64,000 nt of DNA from Actinoplanes sp. KI2 (lineage in GTDB: Bacteria; Actinomycetota; Actinomycetes; Mycobacteriales; Micromonosporaceae): positions 93,963-157,962 of the forward strand of contig NZ_JAOSZE010000027.1 of the NCBI RefSeq assembly GCF_025630775.1. Reading direction: 5' to 3'. The notes beneath the pieces are model-generated. The model did not search any database and was not told the DNA's origin. It was given only the letters and a program-made list of their open reading frames with translations. Positions 1 through 8,719 of the stretch are shown here, piece by piece. Each line of letters begins with the position of its first letter. Within the stretch, counting starts at the first letter, position 1. The translations under genes and the position numbers were made by a program.

Positions 1-1112
1 GTCATCTGGCCGAGCAGCAGGAACGGCTGCGGCGGAACCTCGCCGAGGGCCAGGTGGGTGGCGTACCGGGTCAGCCCGTCGAGGTCGGCGCCCAGGTGCA
101 CGGTGCCCGCGCCGGCGGCGGCCGGGTTGCTCCACGGGATCTTCGAGTCGACCGCCCAGTCGATCTTCACGGTGGCCCCGTCCCAGCGGAAGTGGTCCAG
201 GTCCTCGATCATCCGGGGCGGCAGCCACCGCGGTCCGACCAGGTCGAGGAAGAGAGCAGGCGCGGGCACGTCGGCGATGACGGCGCGCCGGGCTCGATGG
301 TCGGTTCCGCCGGCGGTCCGTACGCCCATGGCCCGGCCGCGGGCGATCAGGATCCGCTCGGCCGGCTCCTTGTACCGGATCTGGCCGCCGCGGGACTCCA
401 GGCGCCGGACGAGCGCGTCGGTGATGCTCTGCGCCCCGCCGCGGGGGACCGGCCAGCCGACCTGCTGGCCCAGCATGGCGAGCAGCCAGCCGTAGACGCC
501 ACCGCCGGCCTGCTCCGGCGACAGGTCGGTGTGCAGGGCGCAGCCGGCCAGGGCGAGGGGCGCGCCCTCACCGTCGAACCACTCCTGGCCCAGCTCGCGG
601 GCGGGCAGCAGCAGGCGGCGGACGAAGCGCAGGGCTCCTGCCGTACCCAGTCCGCGGAGCAGGCGCAGTCCGTGCCGTACCGGCGGGAAAGGGGTCAGCA
701 GGGCGCCCAGGAGCGGGCGCGACAGCGCGGCCCACTCGTCGTAGACGGCCTTCCACCGCTCGCCGTCGCCGGGCGCGAACTGCTCCATCGAGGCCATCGT
801 CGTCGCGAGGTCACGGCTGACGGTGGCGGCCCGCCCGTCCGGCAGCAGGTGCGCGAAGACGGCGGGCGCGTGCGTCCACTCGATCGGCAGGTCCAGCGCG
901 CCCAGGACGGGGGAGGCGTACGCGAGGGGGTAGAAGGCGCTGAAGAGGTCGCTGAGGTAACCGGGGGCGGTGATGTGGCCCGAGCGGACCGCGCCGCCGG
1001 GGTGCGCGGTCGCCTCCAGCACCACGACCGACCAGCCGGCGTCGGCGAGCAGGTTCGCGGCGACCAGGCCGTTGTGTCCGGCCCCGATGACGATCGCGTC
1101 GGATGCGGCCAT
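1..1112 (-). CDS. FAD-dependent oxidoreductase, phytoene desaturase-like (3' end beyond window)
   Basis: The reading frame begins at an ATG at 1112 and runs off the left edge, so the C-terminus is missing. The N-terminus carries a dinucleotide-binding motif (VIGAGHNGLVAANLLADAG) followed by an acidic residue at the end of the second strand (VVVLEA) and the family motif HPGGAVRS, as in phytoene dehydrogenase/CrtI-like and amine-oxidase-like flavoproteins. FAD binding is therefore well supported, but the substrate cannot be told. It overlaps the stop of the upstream SRPBCC gene by one base (TGATG), so the two are translationally coupled. No carotenoid genes are nearby, so a carotenoid role is not supported by context. 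Confidence 0.82.
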   Translation of the reverse strand, partial: MAASDAIVIGAGHNGLVAANLLADAGWSVVVLEATAHPGGAVRSGHITAPGYLSDLFSAFYPLAYASPVLGALDLPIEWTHAPAVFAHLLPDGRAATVSRDLATTMASMEQFAPGDGERWKAVYDEWAALSRPLLGALLTPFPPVRHGLRLLRGLGTAGALRFVRRLLLPARELGQEWFDGEGAPLALAGCALHTDLSPEQAGGGVYGWLLAMLGQQVGWPVPRGGAQSITDALVRRLESRGGQIRYKEPAERILIARGRAMGVRTAGGTDHRARRAVIADVPAPALFLDLVGPRWLPPRMIEDLDHFRWDGATVKIDWAVDSKIPWSNPAAAGAGTVHLGADLDGLTRYATHLALGEVPPQPFLLLGQM

Positions 1113-1570
1113 CAGCGGGCGACGGAGCCGGGCAGCCGGGCGTTCTCGGCGAGTTCGGCCAGGCGGCGCAGCGCCTCGGTGTTGCGGCCGTGCAGCATCA
1201 GGTCGTTGATCTTGTTTTTGATCCAGTGCAGCGGTCCGGCGTGGAAGTCCTCGTACATGGTCACCCGGGTGTTCTCGTCGTCGACCGGCGAGAGGTCGAA
1301 GCGGACCGTTGCCTCGCCGAGCGGCCAGAGGCCGGCGCGCAGGGTGAGGGAACGGGCGGGGTCGGCGGCGACGACGGTCGAGGTGTCCCGCAGCGAGAGG
1401 GGCCACGGGCCGATCTTGTGGTGCAGCCGGGATCCGACCGCTGGCCAGGACGCGTCGACGTCGCGGATGTGCGCGGTGCCCACCACCCAGTCGCTGTAGG
1501 TCCAGCCGTCGGCCAGGATCGCGTACACCTGCTTGGCGGGGGCTCGCATCGTGCGGGTCACGGTTGCCAT
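1112..1570 (-). CDS. SRPBCC (START/Bet v1-like) family protein
   Basis: A 152-residue protein with the SRPBCC profile: an N-terminal strand and helix (TRTMRAPAKQVYAILADGWT), a central antiparallel sheet with the motif PWPLSLRDTSTVVAADPARS, and a long C-terminal helix ending in LRRLAELAENA. Such proteins bind hydrophobic ligands in a deep cavity. No catalytic residues can be assigned. The ATG at 1570 places the first strand at the N-terminus; an in-frame upstream ATG would add nine residues. The stop overlaps the start of the downstream flavoprotein, and the gene is divergent from the molybdopterin oxidoreductase with an 84-base gap. Confidence 0.8.
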   Translation of the reverse strand: MATVTRTMRAPAKQVYAILADGWTYSDWVVGTAHIRDVDASWPAVGSRLHHKIGPWPLSLRDTSTVVAADPARSLTLRAGLWPLGEATVRFDLSPVDDENTRVTMYEDFHAGPLHWIKNKINDLMLHGRNTEALRRLAELAENARLPGSVAR

Positions 1571-1654
1571 GACCTGCGAATACCCGCACCGCATCCGGGC
1601 TAACGCGCGGCCGAAAACTGTTTGATGCGCCGGTGGGAGCGGTATTGGTGAGGC

Positions 1655-3910
1655 ATGGATCAGGACCGGATCGGCGACCCGTGGGGAGCTCGGACGCCCT
1701 ACGCCCGCGGTGACCGGTGGCCGGCGCGGGTGGACGAGTACACCGTCGAGGAACCCGAGCGGTGGGTACGGTCGGCCTCGCTGCTGCACTCCAACGGCGA
1801 CGCCATCGACATCGGGGTGCGCGGCGGGCGCATGGTCGGGGTGCGTGGCCGGGCCACCGATCGGGTCAACCGGGGCCGGCTCGACCCCAAGGACGTGTAC
1901 GGCTGGCAGGCCGGCCTGAGCCCGGACCGGCTCACCGTTCCGCTGGTGCGCAAGCGGGGCAAGCTCGTCGAGACCGGCTGGGACGACGCGATGAAGCGGA
2001 TCGTGACCCGCTCGCGGAAGCTGCGGTCCGGTCCCGGCGGCTGGGGGCACTTCGGCTTCTACACCACCGGCCAGCTGTTCCTCGAGGAGTACTACACGCT
2101 CGGCGTGATCGGGAAGGCCGGCCTCGGCACGCCGCACATGGACGGCAACACCCGGCTGTGCACGGCGACCTCCGGCTCGGCGCTCAAGGCGAGCTTCGGC
2201 ACCGACGGGCAGCCCGCCTCGTACGCCGATGTTGATCATTGCGACGCGATCGCGTTGTGGGGGCACAACGTCGCCGAGACGCAGGCCGTGCTCTGGATGC
2301 GGATGCTGGACCGGCGCCGCGGCCCGAACCCGCCGGCGATGCTCGCGGTCGACCCGCGGCCCACGCCGGTGGCCCGGGAGGCCGACGTGCACCTGCCGAT
2401 CCGGCCGGGCACCAACCTGGCGCTGATGAACGGCCTGCTGCGGTTGATCCTGGAGAACGGCTGGGCCGACGAGGCGTACGTCGCCGCGCACACGCTCGGC
2501 CGGGAGAACCTCGAGAAGGTGGTGGCCGACTATCCGGTGGACCGGGTGGCCGAAGTGTGTGATCTGAAGCCGGCCGACATCGAGCGGGCCGCCGAGCTGC
2601 TGGGCACCTCGCATCGACTGCTCTCCACCGTGCTGCAGGGCTTCTACCAGTCGAACCAGGCGACCGCGGCCGCGGTGGCGGTCAACAACCTGCACCTGCT
2701 GCGCGGCATGATCGGCCGGCCGGGCGCCGGCGTGCTGCAGATGAACGGCCAGCCGACCGCGCAGAACACCCGGGAGACCGGCGCCGACGGCGACCTGCCG
2801 GGCTTCCGCAACTGGGACAACCCCGATCACGTACGCGAGCTGGCCGAGCTGTGGAACGTCGACGCCGCCACCATTCCGCACTGGTCACCGCCGACGCACG
2901 CCATGCAGATCTGGCGGTACGCCGAGCAGGGCTCGATCAAGCTGCTCTGGATCAGCGGCACCAACCCGGCCGTGTCCCTGCCCGACCTGGCCCGCATCCG
3001 CCGCATCCTGGCCCGGCGTGACCTGTACGTGATCGTGCAGGACATCTTCCGTACCGAGACCGCCGAGCTCGCCGACGTGGTGCTGCCGGCCGCGACGTGG
3101 GGCGAGAAGACCGGCACCTGCACCAACGCCGACCGCACCGTCCACCTCTGCGAGAAGGCCGTCGACCCGCCCGGCGAGGCCCGCGCCGACCTGGACATCT
3201 TCCTCGACTACGCGCGCCGGATGGGCTTTCGCGACCGGGACGGCAAACCGCTGATCACCTGGACGGACCCCGAGTCGGCGTATCGCGAGTGGCAGCGCTG
3301 CTCCGCCGGCCGGCCGTGCGACTACACCGCCATCTCGTACGAGCGGCTGCGCCACGACGGCGGCGTGCAGTGGGGCGGCGAGCGGCTCTACCCCGACGGC
3401 CGGTTCCACACCGACTCGGACTACTGCGAGACGTACGGTCAGGACCTGACCACCGGCGCCGAGCTCACCGCGGAGAGCCACCGCGCGAAGCGGCCGGACG
3501 GCCGGGCGTTCCTGCTCGCCGCGCACTTCCAGCCACCGCCCGAGGAGCCCGGCGACGACTACCCGTTGCGGCTGGTCACCGGGCGCACCATCTACCAGTT
3601 CCACACGCGCACCAAGACCGGCCGGGTCCGGCAGCTCGACGACGCCGCGCCGCAGGTGTGGGTCGAGCTCAACCCCGACGACGCCAAGACGTACCGGATC
3701 GGCGACGGCGACCTGGTCCGCATCGAGTCGCCGCGCGGCGGGATCGAGGCGCCGGCCCGGATCGAGGACATCCGGCCGGGCACGGTGTTCGTCCCGTTCC
3801 ACTACGCCGATCAGGCGGCCAACGAGCTCACCATCACCGCCTGGGACCCCGTCTCCAAGCAGCCGCTGTTCAAGCTCGCCGCCGTCCGCGTACGCCGAAT
3901 CGAGGCCTGA
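1655..3910 (+). CDS. Molybdopterin oxidoreductase of the nitrate reductase/formate dehydrogenase type, lacking the [4Fe-4S] cysteines
   Basis: A 751-residue member of the molybdopterin oxidoreductase superfamily. The Mo-ligand region is intact (NTRLCTATSG, Cys169 at the position of the Mo-coordinating Cys of assimilatory nitrate reductases), as are the central nucleotide-binding segments (WISGTNPAVSLPDL, LPAATWGEKTGT) and the C-terminal dinucleotide-binding domain (about residues 630-740, LRLVTGRTIYQFHTRTKTGR). The N-terminus reads RWVRSASLLHSNG and RGRLDPKD where relatives have C-x2-C-x3-C and RLCPKG. All four cluster ligands are therefore replaced, and electrons cannot enter by that route. 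It precedes a small helical protein by two bases, probably as an operon. Nitrate reduction is only one possibility, because no nirB, narK or flavodoxin gene is adjacent. Confidence 0.85.
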   Translation: MDQDRIGDPWGARTPYARGDRWPARVDEYTVEEPERWVRSASLLHSNGDAIDIGVRGGRMVGVRGRATDRVNRGRLDPKDVYGWQAGLSPDRLTVPLVRKRGKLVETGWDDAMKRIVTRSRKLRSGPGGWGHFGFYTTGQLFLEEYYTLGVIGKAGLGTPHMDGNTRLCTATSGSALKASFGTDGQPASYADVDHCDAIALWGHNVAETQAVLWMRMLDRRRGPNPPAMLAVDPRPTPVAREADVHLPIRPGTNLALMNGLLRLILENGWADEAYVAAHTLGRENLEKVVADYPVDRVAEVCDLKPADIERAAELLGTSHRLLSTVLQGFYQSNQATAAAVAVNNLHLLRGMIGRPGAGVLQMNGQPTAQNTRETGADGDLPGFRNWDNPDHVRELAELWNVDAATIPHWSPPTHAMQIWRYAEQGSIKLLWISGTNPAVSLPDLARIRRILARRDLYVIVQDIFRTETAELADVVLPAATWGEKTGTCTNADRTVHLCEKAVDPPGEARADLDIFLDYARRMGFRDRDGKPLITWTDPESAYREWQRCSAGRPCDYTAISYERLRHDGGVQWGGERLYPDGRFHTDSDYCETYGQDLTTGAELTAESHRAKRPDGRAFLLAAHFQPPPEEPGDDYPLRLVTGRTIYQFHTRTKTGRVRQLDDAAPQVWVELNPDDAKTYRIGDGDLVRIESPRGGIEAPARIEDIRPGTVFVPFHYADQAANELTITAWDPVSKQPLFKLAAVRVRRIEA

Positions 3911-3912
3911 CC

Positions 3913-4371
3913 ATGCACCTGGCCCACTACCTCGGCCTGCTGCACCGCGCCCAGGACACCCTGGCGAACGCGTTGCGGGAGGTCGGCGCCGCGCACGCCG
4001 ACGAGGCCGACGTCGCCCACCTCTGCGACCAGCAGGCCGGCCAGTGCGACCGGCGCGCCGCCGCGCTGCGCCCGTTCGCCGACCGGTACGCCGAGGACGC
4101 CCCCGACGAGCCGGAACGGCTGCACTCCGAACTGTTCCGCGGCGCCCGCACCGGCGGCCTCGGCCTGCTCCGCGACCTGCAGGACCTCTACCTGATGGCC
4201 GCCGAGTGCGACATCTGCTGGACCCTGGTCCGCCAGGCCGCCGAGGCCGTGCGCGACACCGACCTGGTCGACCTCGTCGACGAGGCCGCCGCGGCCACGA
4301 CCGTCCAGCAGGCCTGGCTGCGTACCCGGATGAAGCAGGCCGCACCCCAGGCCCTGGTGGTCGCCGAATGA
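3913..4371 (+). CDS. Small helical protein downstream of the molybdopterin oxidoreductase, function unknown
   Basis: A 152-residue, almost entirely helical protein. It starts two bases after the stop of the molybdopterin oxidoreductase, so the two are almost certainly co-transcribed. It is rich in Ala, Arg, Asp and His and looks like a four-helix bundle. Histidines (MHLAHYLGLLHRAQ) and acidic residues near the N-terminus could bind metal, as in ferritin-like proteins, but no E-x-x-H pair is obvious. Four cysteines are present (HLCDQQAGQCD and ECDICW). The context suggests an accessory or electron-transfer partner of the neighbouring enzyme; this is inference. Confidence 0.65.
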   Translation: MHLAHYLGLLHRAQDTLANALREVGAAHADEADVAHLCDQQAGQCDRRAAALRPFADRYAEDAPDEPERLHSELFRGARTGGLGLLRDLQDLYLMAAECDICWTLVRQAAEAVRDTDLVDLVDEAAAATTVQQAWLRTRMKQAAPQALVVAE

Positions 4372-4385
4372 CCGAGGCGGAGCCG

Positions 4386-5348
4386 CTAGGCGGGCTCGGT
4401 GTGGGGCTGAGGATGGAACAGGCGGATCTGTTCGATGCCGCTTCCGGACATCCGCATCAACCACAGCACGCCCGGCGGGCAATGCCCCGGATCCCCTGGC
4501 GGGCTGTGCAGGTCGCACTCCAGGATGGTCACTCGCCGGCCGGCGGTCACCGCGGTCAGCCGCTGGCTCACGCCGGCCCGCAGGTCGCTCTCCATGATGT
4601 GGACGAGCAGGTCGTGCCCGTACGCCTCCTGACCCTGCGGGCCGATCAACCGCAGGTCCGGCACCGCCAGCGCGGCCAACGCCCGGCGAAAGCCGCCGCG
4701 CGGCGCGGCGGCCAGCAGATCCTCGGCTTCGCGGCGGCGCCGGGCCGCCCACGCCGCGGAATCCGCAGCCGGCCGCTCGGCCAGCAGCCGGCCGGTGAGC
4801 CGGCGGCGCGCCTCGTGCAGCCGGCTGCGGACGGTGCCCACCGGTACGTCGCACGCGGCCGCGATCTGCTCGTACGAGTGGGCCTCGGTGAAATATCGCA
4901 ACAGCACCGCGACCTGCAATGGCTCCGACAGGGAGTCGATCGCCGACCACACCCAGTCACGCAGCGCGTTCTCCTCGATCGTCTGCTCCGGTGAGGCCGA
5001 CCGGGCCGGCAGGGCGTCGAGGTCGCCCCACCCGACCTCGCGATGCCGGCGCAGCCGGGCACGGCACTCGTTCCGGGTCACCGCCCGCAGCCACGGGCCG
5101 GCCGCCGCCGGGTCGCGCAGGTCGCCGATCCGGCGCACGGCCACCAGCATGGCGTCCTGCACCGCGTCCTCGGCGTCCGGACCCCAGCCGAGCAGGCTGA
5201 CCGCCACAGCCCGCATCGCCGCCCGGTGCCGCTCCAGCAGCAGGCCGAGAGCGGCCGGCTCACCGCCGCGGGCCGCGGCCACGAGCTCGCCGTCGTCCAC
5301 GACCACATTCTCGAGCCGGACCTCGAACTTTCCAACGAGCCCGAGCAT
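4386..5348 (-). CDS. ECF-type RNA polymerase sigma factor with C-terminal extension
   Basis: A 320-residue sigma-70 family protein. Region 2 lies at about residues 20-95 (ARGGEPAALGLLLERHRAAM, then DAEDAVQDAMLVAVRRIGDL). Region 4 has a clear helix-turn-helix (YEQIAAACDVPVGTVRSRLH). Beyond region 4 are about 120 residues, longer than simple ECF factors. Such an extension is common in ECF groups that carry a SnoaL/NTF2-like domain controlling activity in place of an anti-sigma factor. No anti-sigma gene is adjacent, which fits. It is divergent from the alpha/beta hydrolase, with a 52-base intergenic region that must hold both promoters. Confidence 0.87.
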   Translation of the reverse strand: MLGLVGKFEVRLENVVVDDGELVAAARGGEPAALGLLLERHRAAMRAVAVSLLGWGPDAEDAVQDAMLVAVRRIGDLRDPAAAGPWLRAVTRNECRARLRRHREVGWGDLDALPARSASPEQTIEENALRDWVWSAIDSLSEPLQVAVLLRYFTEAHSYEQIAAACDVPVGTVRSRLHEARRRLTGRLLAERPAADSAAWAARRRREAEDLLAAAPRGGFRRALAALAVPDLRLIGPQGQEAYGHDLLVHIMESDLRAGVSQRLTAVTAGRRVTILECDLHSPPGDPGHCPPGVLWLMRMSGSGIEQIRLFHPQPHTEPA

Positions 5349-5400
5349 CGGGTAACCGACACGCCCGCCGACCCGGCGGGGCGGACGATCGGAGGACCCG

Positions 5401-6315
5401 ATGCGAATGATCGTGGACGGCGTCAGTCTCTACTTCGACGTCGAGGGCGCGCAGTTGGCGGTGGATGGCGCCCGGCTGGCCGAACGGCCGACCGTCGTCG
5501 TGTTGCACGGCGGCCCCGGCTTCGACCAGGGCTATCTGCGGCCCGGACTGGGAGCGCTCAGCGCGTACGCTCAACTGATCTTCATCGATCTGCGAGGACA
5601 GGGCCGTTCGGGGCGGCCGCCGGTGGAGACCTGCACGCTGGAACGGATGGCCGACGACGTGGCCGGCCTCTGCGACGGGCTCGGCATCGCCCGACCGGTG
5701 GTGTTCGGTCACTCCGGCGGCGGGTTCGTGGCGCTGCACCTGGCGTTGCGCCACCCCGGCGTGGCAGGCGGCCTGATTCTCTGCGACACCACCGCGACGC
5801 TGCGGCCGCTCACCGACGACGACCCACCGCCCAGCCTGGCGGAACGGACCTCGCCCGAGACGGCCGCACTCGCCGCGCGGATGTTCGGTGGGGACTTCTC
5901 CGCGGGGACGATGCGCGCCTTCGCGGAACACGTTGCGCCCGCGTACGCCGGGCCGGGGCACATGGACGTCCCCGGCCGGTTGTTCCCGCTCAGCAGCTTC
6001 GCCGGGGAGGTCGCCCAGCACTTCTTCGGCACTCTCGCCCCGGACTACGACCTGCGGCCCGGCCTCGCCCGGATCGGCGTGCCCACGCTGGTCGTCGTCG
6101 GCCGGTACGACTGGGTGTGCCCGCCGGCCGGCAGCCGCGTCCTGGCCGCCGGCATCCCGGACGCCGAGTTGGTCGAGTTCGCGGAGTCCGGGCACTTCCC
6201 GTTCACCGAGGAGCCGGCGGCGTTCCGGGCCGCCGTCGGTAGGTTTCTCATGAGCAATCCGGCGTTTGCCGGTGCGCGGCTCGGGTACGCGGCCGGCGCG
6301 GGAGGATGCGAATGA
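5401..6315 (+). CDS. Alpha/beta hydrolase, proline iminopeptidase-like
   Basis: A 304-residue alpha/beta hydrolase. The oxyanion motif HGGPG is at residues 36-40, and the nucleophile elbow GHSGGG is at 103-108 with Ser105 as the presumed nucleophile. The C-terminal part has the usual Asp strand (TLVVVGRYDWVCPP) and a final His (ESGHFPF). HGGPG and the arrangement of the triad resemble proline iminopeptidases and haloperoxidase-like hydrolases; the substrate is not predictable. The start has a good ribosome binding site (CGGAGGACCCG-ATG). The ECF sigma factor is divergent and may or may not control it. Confidence 0.88.
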   Translation: MRMIVDGVSLYFDVEGAQLAVDGARLAERPTVVVLHGGPGFDQGYLRPGLGALSAYAQLIFIDLRGQGRSGRPPVETCTLERMADDVAGLCDGLGIARPVVFGHSGGGFVALHLALRHPGVAGGLILCDTTATLRPLTDDDPPPSLAERTSPETAALAARMFGGDFSAGTMRAFAEHVAPAYAGPGHMDVPGRLFPLSSFAGEVAQHFFGTLAPDYDLRPGLARIGVPTLVVVGRYDWVCPPAGSRVLAAGIPDAELVEFAESGHFPFTEEPAAFRAAVGRFLMSNPAFAGARLGYAAGAGGCE

Positions 6316-7531
6316 CCGACGAACGGCAACTGCGGTCCGGGAAATCGATCTGCTGACGGCCGTCGGGCCGGTTGCCGCTGCGCGGGCGCGCTCGGCCCGG
6401 TGGCGGCTGACCGCGGTCTGCGCGGCATGGGGCCTGTTCTGGGGCGCCTGGAGCGGGCTCATCCCGGCGGTGCAGCAGCGCGTCGGCGTCACCGCCGGAA
6501 CGCTGGGCCTGCTGCTGACCTTCGTCGCGGTCGGCGCGATTCCGGCCATGGCACTCACCGGCCGGCTTGCCCGCGGCCGCGAGCCCGCCGCGCTGGCGGC
6601 CGGCACGATGGCGTTCGGCGTGACGATCGCGGCGCTGGCCGCGGCGTCCTCGCCGGTCCTGCTCGGCCTCTGCCTGGTCGCGGTCGGCATGACCAGCGGC
6701 ATGCTGGACGTGTGCCTGAGCCTGGCGATCGCCCGGGCCGAGCGGTCCACCGGTGCGCGGCTGTTCCAGCCGGTGCACGCGGCGTTCCCGCTGCTGGTGG
6801 TCGTCGCGGCACCGCTGGCCGGGCTGACCCGGCAACTCGGCGTGCCGCTGCCGGTCCTCCTGCTGATCGTCGGGCTCCTGGTGGCCGGCGTCGGGGCGCT
6901 GGCGCCGGCCGGGCTGAACCTCGCCCACCCGACCGGCGGCGACGACCGGGCCGAGCGGGCGGCCCGCCACCGGAGGCGTCTGCGGTGGGTGGGTATCGGC
7001 GTCGGAGCGCTGGGCGCCTGCATGCTGATCATGGAGAACGCGGTGGAGCAGTGGTCCGCCCTGCTGCTCGAGGACTACCGGCACGCCTCGCCCTTGCTGG
7101 CAAGCTCGGCGCCGGCGGTCTACTACCTGGCGCTCTCGCTGGGCCGATTGGCCGCGCAGGCCGTGCCGCGCCTTCGGACCAGGGGCATCCTGGCTTTCGG
7201 CGCGGTCGGCGGCGGGGTGGGCATCGTGGTCGCCGGGATCGCGCCGCACGCGCCGCTCGGCCTGGCCGCGTTCGCGCTCACCGGGTTCGCGTTCGGGCCG
7301 GTGATACCCGCGCTGCTCAGCTACGCCGCGACCCGCGACAGCGACGGCGCGGTGGTCGCCACGGCCACGACCACGTCCTACTCCGGCTTCGTCGCAAGCC
7401 CCCTGGTGGTGGCCGGGCTGAGCGCGCTGGCGACGCTGCCGCTCGCCATCGCCGCCCTCGGGACGCTGGCCCTCCCGCTGCTGATCGTCGCGTTCGCCGG
7501 GCGTTTCGCCGAGAGCCGGCCGGCTGGGTAG
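6266..7531 (+). CDS. MFS transporter (5' end uncertain, possible frameshift)
   Basis: A 12-helix major facilitator with no recognisable substrate signature. Transmembrane segments begin at WRLTAVCAAWGLFWGAWSG, and the A-loop is present (GRLARGREP). The open frame reaches back only to a TTG at 6266 or GTG at 6272, 44-50 bases inside the hydrolase gene and without a ribosome binding site. An ATG at 6312 has an ideal GGGAGG site and a 4-base ATGA overlap with the hydrolase stop, but in that frame a TGA follows after 14 codons. Either translation starts at the poor upstream codon, or one base has been gained or lost between 6315 and 6356. The body of the protein is intact. Confidence 0.78.
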   Translation: MPVRGSGTRPAREDANDRRTATAVREIDLLTAVGPVAAARARSARWRLTAVCAAWGLFWGAWSGLIPAVQQRVGVTAGTLGLLLTFVAVGAIPAMALTGRLARGREPAALAAGTMAFGVTIAALAAASSPVLLGLCLVAVGMTSGMLDVCLSLAIARAERSTGARLFQPVHAAFPLLVVVAAPLAGLTRQLGVPLPVLLLIVGLLVAGVGALAPAGLNLAHPTGGDDRAERAARHRRRLRWVGIGVGALGACMLIMENAVEQWSALLLEDYRHASPLLASSAPAVYYLALSLGRLAAQAVPRLRTRGILAFGAVGGGVGIVVAGIAPHAPLGLAAFALTGFAFGPVIPALLSYAATRDSDGAVVATATTTSYSGFVASPLVVAGLSALATLPLAIAALGTLALPLLIVAFAGRFAESRPAG

Positions 7532-7537
7532 AGCGGC

Positions 7538-8719
7538 GTGCTGTCGACATCGGAGCGTACGAGTTTGACCGGACGCGGGAGGGGGCACGAAGCATTCGTC
7601 CGCCGCAGGGGATGTGAACCGTTGCCCGATCTCGACGATCCGAACGCCGACGACCTGCTCGCTCAGCCGGTCACCGCCGGCGGCGACCCGCAGACGCCGG
7701 GCCCGTCCGCGCCGAGCGTCTCCACCGCCGTCCCGCCGCGGTGTCCGACCCGGACGCGGCTGTACCGCGCCGGCAGACTGCTCGAGGAAGGGTTCCCGGC
7801 CGAGCAGATGAGCGAACGGCTCGCGGCCGACCCCGCCGCGGTCGTCTGGCTCGACCTGTACGACCCCACCCAGGCCGATCTCGGCATCGTCACGCACGAG
7901 TTCGGGTTGCACCCGCTCGCCGTCGAGGACGCCATCAGCGCCCACCAGCGTCCCAAGGTCGACCGCTACCGCACGCACCTGTTCGCCAACCTGTACGCCG
8001 TCGCGGCGAGCCGGGACCCGCACGGGTTGACCACCGGTGAGATCAGCATGTTCATCACGCCGCGCGCGTTGGTCACCGTACGCAAGGACGACTTCGACAT
8101 CGACGCGCTGATCGCCCGGTGGGACCTCAACACCGACCTGATCACCGCCGACAACCAGATCAGCATCCTGGTGTACGGCCTGCTCGACGCCGTCGTAGAC
8201 GGACACTACCTGGCCGTCGAGCGGCTCGACGACGCCATCGACGAGGTGCAGACCAACCTGTTCCGGCAGCGCACGGCCATCGACATCCGCCGCCGGGCGT
8301 ATGAGCTGGGCGCCGACCTGGCCGCGCTGCGCCGGGTCGTCGGGCCGATGCAGGAGGTGGTCGGCCGGCTGATGCGCACCGACAGTCATCTGGTCGACGC
8401 CGAGCTGGGGGCGTACTACCAGGACGTCCACGATCACACGCTGCGCACCAGCGAGACCGTGGACGCGGCGAGCGACCGGGTCGACCGGATCGCCGCCACC
8501 CAGCTCAACGAGCAGAGCGCCCAGCTCAACGAGATCACCAAGAAGCTGGCGGCGTGGGCCGCCATCATCGCCGTGCCGACGGCGGTCACCGGCTTCTACG
8601 GCCAGAACGTGCCGTATCCGGGATTCGGCCACCACACCGGCTTTCTCGTCAGCACCGTCGTGATGGTCGTCCTCGCCGGCGGCCTCTACTTCTACCTGCG
8701 CCGCAACGGGTGGCTCTGA
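7538..8719 (+). CDS. CorA-family divalent cation transporter
   Basis: A protein of up to 393 residues with the CorA architecture: a large cytoplasmic alpha/beta domain (about 70-310; WLDLYDPTQADL, HPLAVEDAISAHQRPKVDRY), a long stalk helix (LNEQSAQLNEITKKLAAWAA) and two C-terminal transmembrane helices. The loop after the first helix reads YGQN where typical CorA proteins have YGMN, so the pore entrance filter is changed by one residue. HPLAVEDA and the stalk make family membership secure; whether it carries Mg2+, Co2+ or Zn2+ is open. The first 65 residues are low-complexity and may not be translated; TTG at 7622 is an alternative start. It overlaps the convergent hydrolase by 28 bases. Confidence 0.85.
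   Translation: MLSTSERTSLTGRGRGHEAFVRRRGCEPLPDLDDPNADDLLAQPVTAGGDPQTPGPSAPSVSTAVPPRCPTRTRLYRAGRLLEEGFPAEQMSERLAADPAAVVWLDLYDPTQADLGIVTHEFGLHPLAVEDAISAHQRPKVDRYRTHLFANLYAVAASRDPHGLTTGEISMFITPRALVTVRKDDFDIDALIARWDLNTDLITADNQISILVYGLLDAVVDGHYLAVERLDDAIDEVQTNLFRQRTAIDIRRRAYELGADLAALRRVVGPMQEVVGRLMRTDSHLVDAELGAYYQDVHDHTLRTSETVDAASDRVDRIAATQLNEQSAQLNEITKKLAAWAAIIAVPTAVTGFYGQNVPYPGFGHHTGFLVSTVVMVVLAGGLYFYLRRNGWL

Noticed and set aside
4372..4400. Imperfect hairpin between the convergent helical-protein and sigma factor genes
   Set aside because: The stem has a bulge and includes the sigma factor stop codon; too weak to call a terminator.
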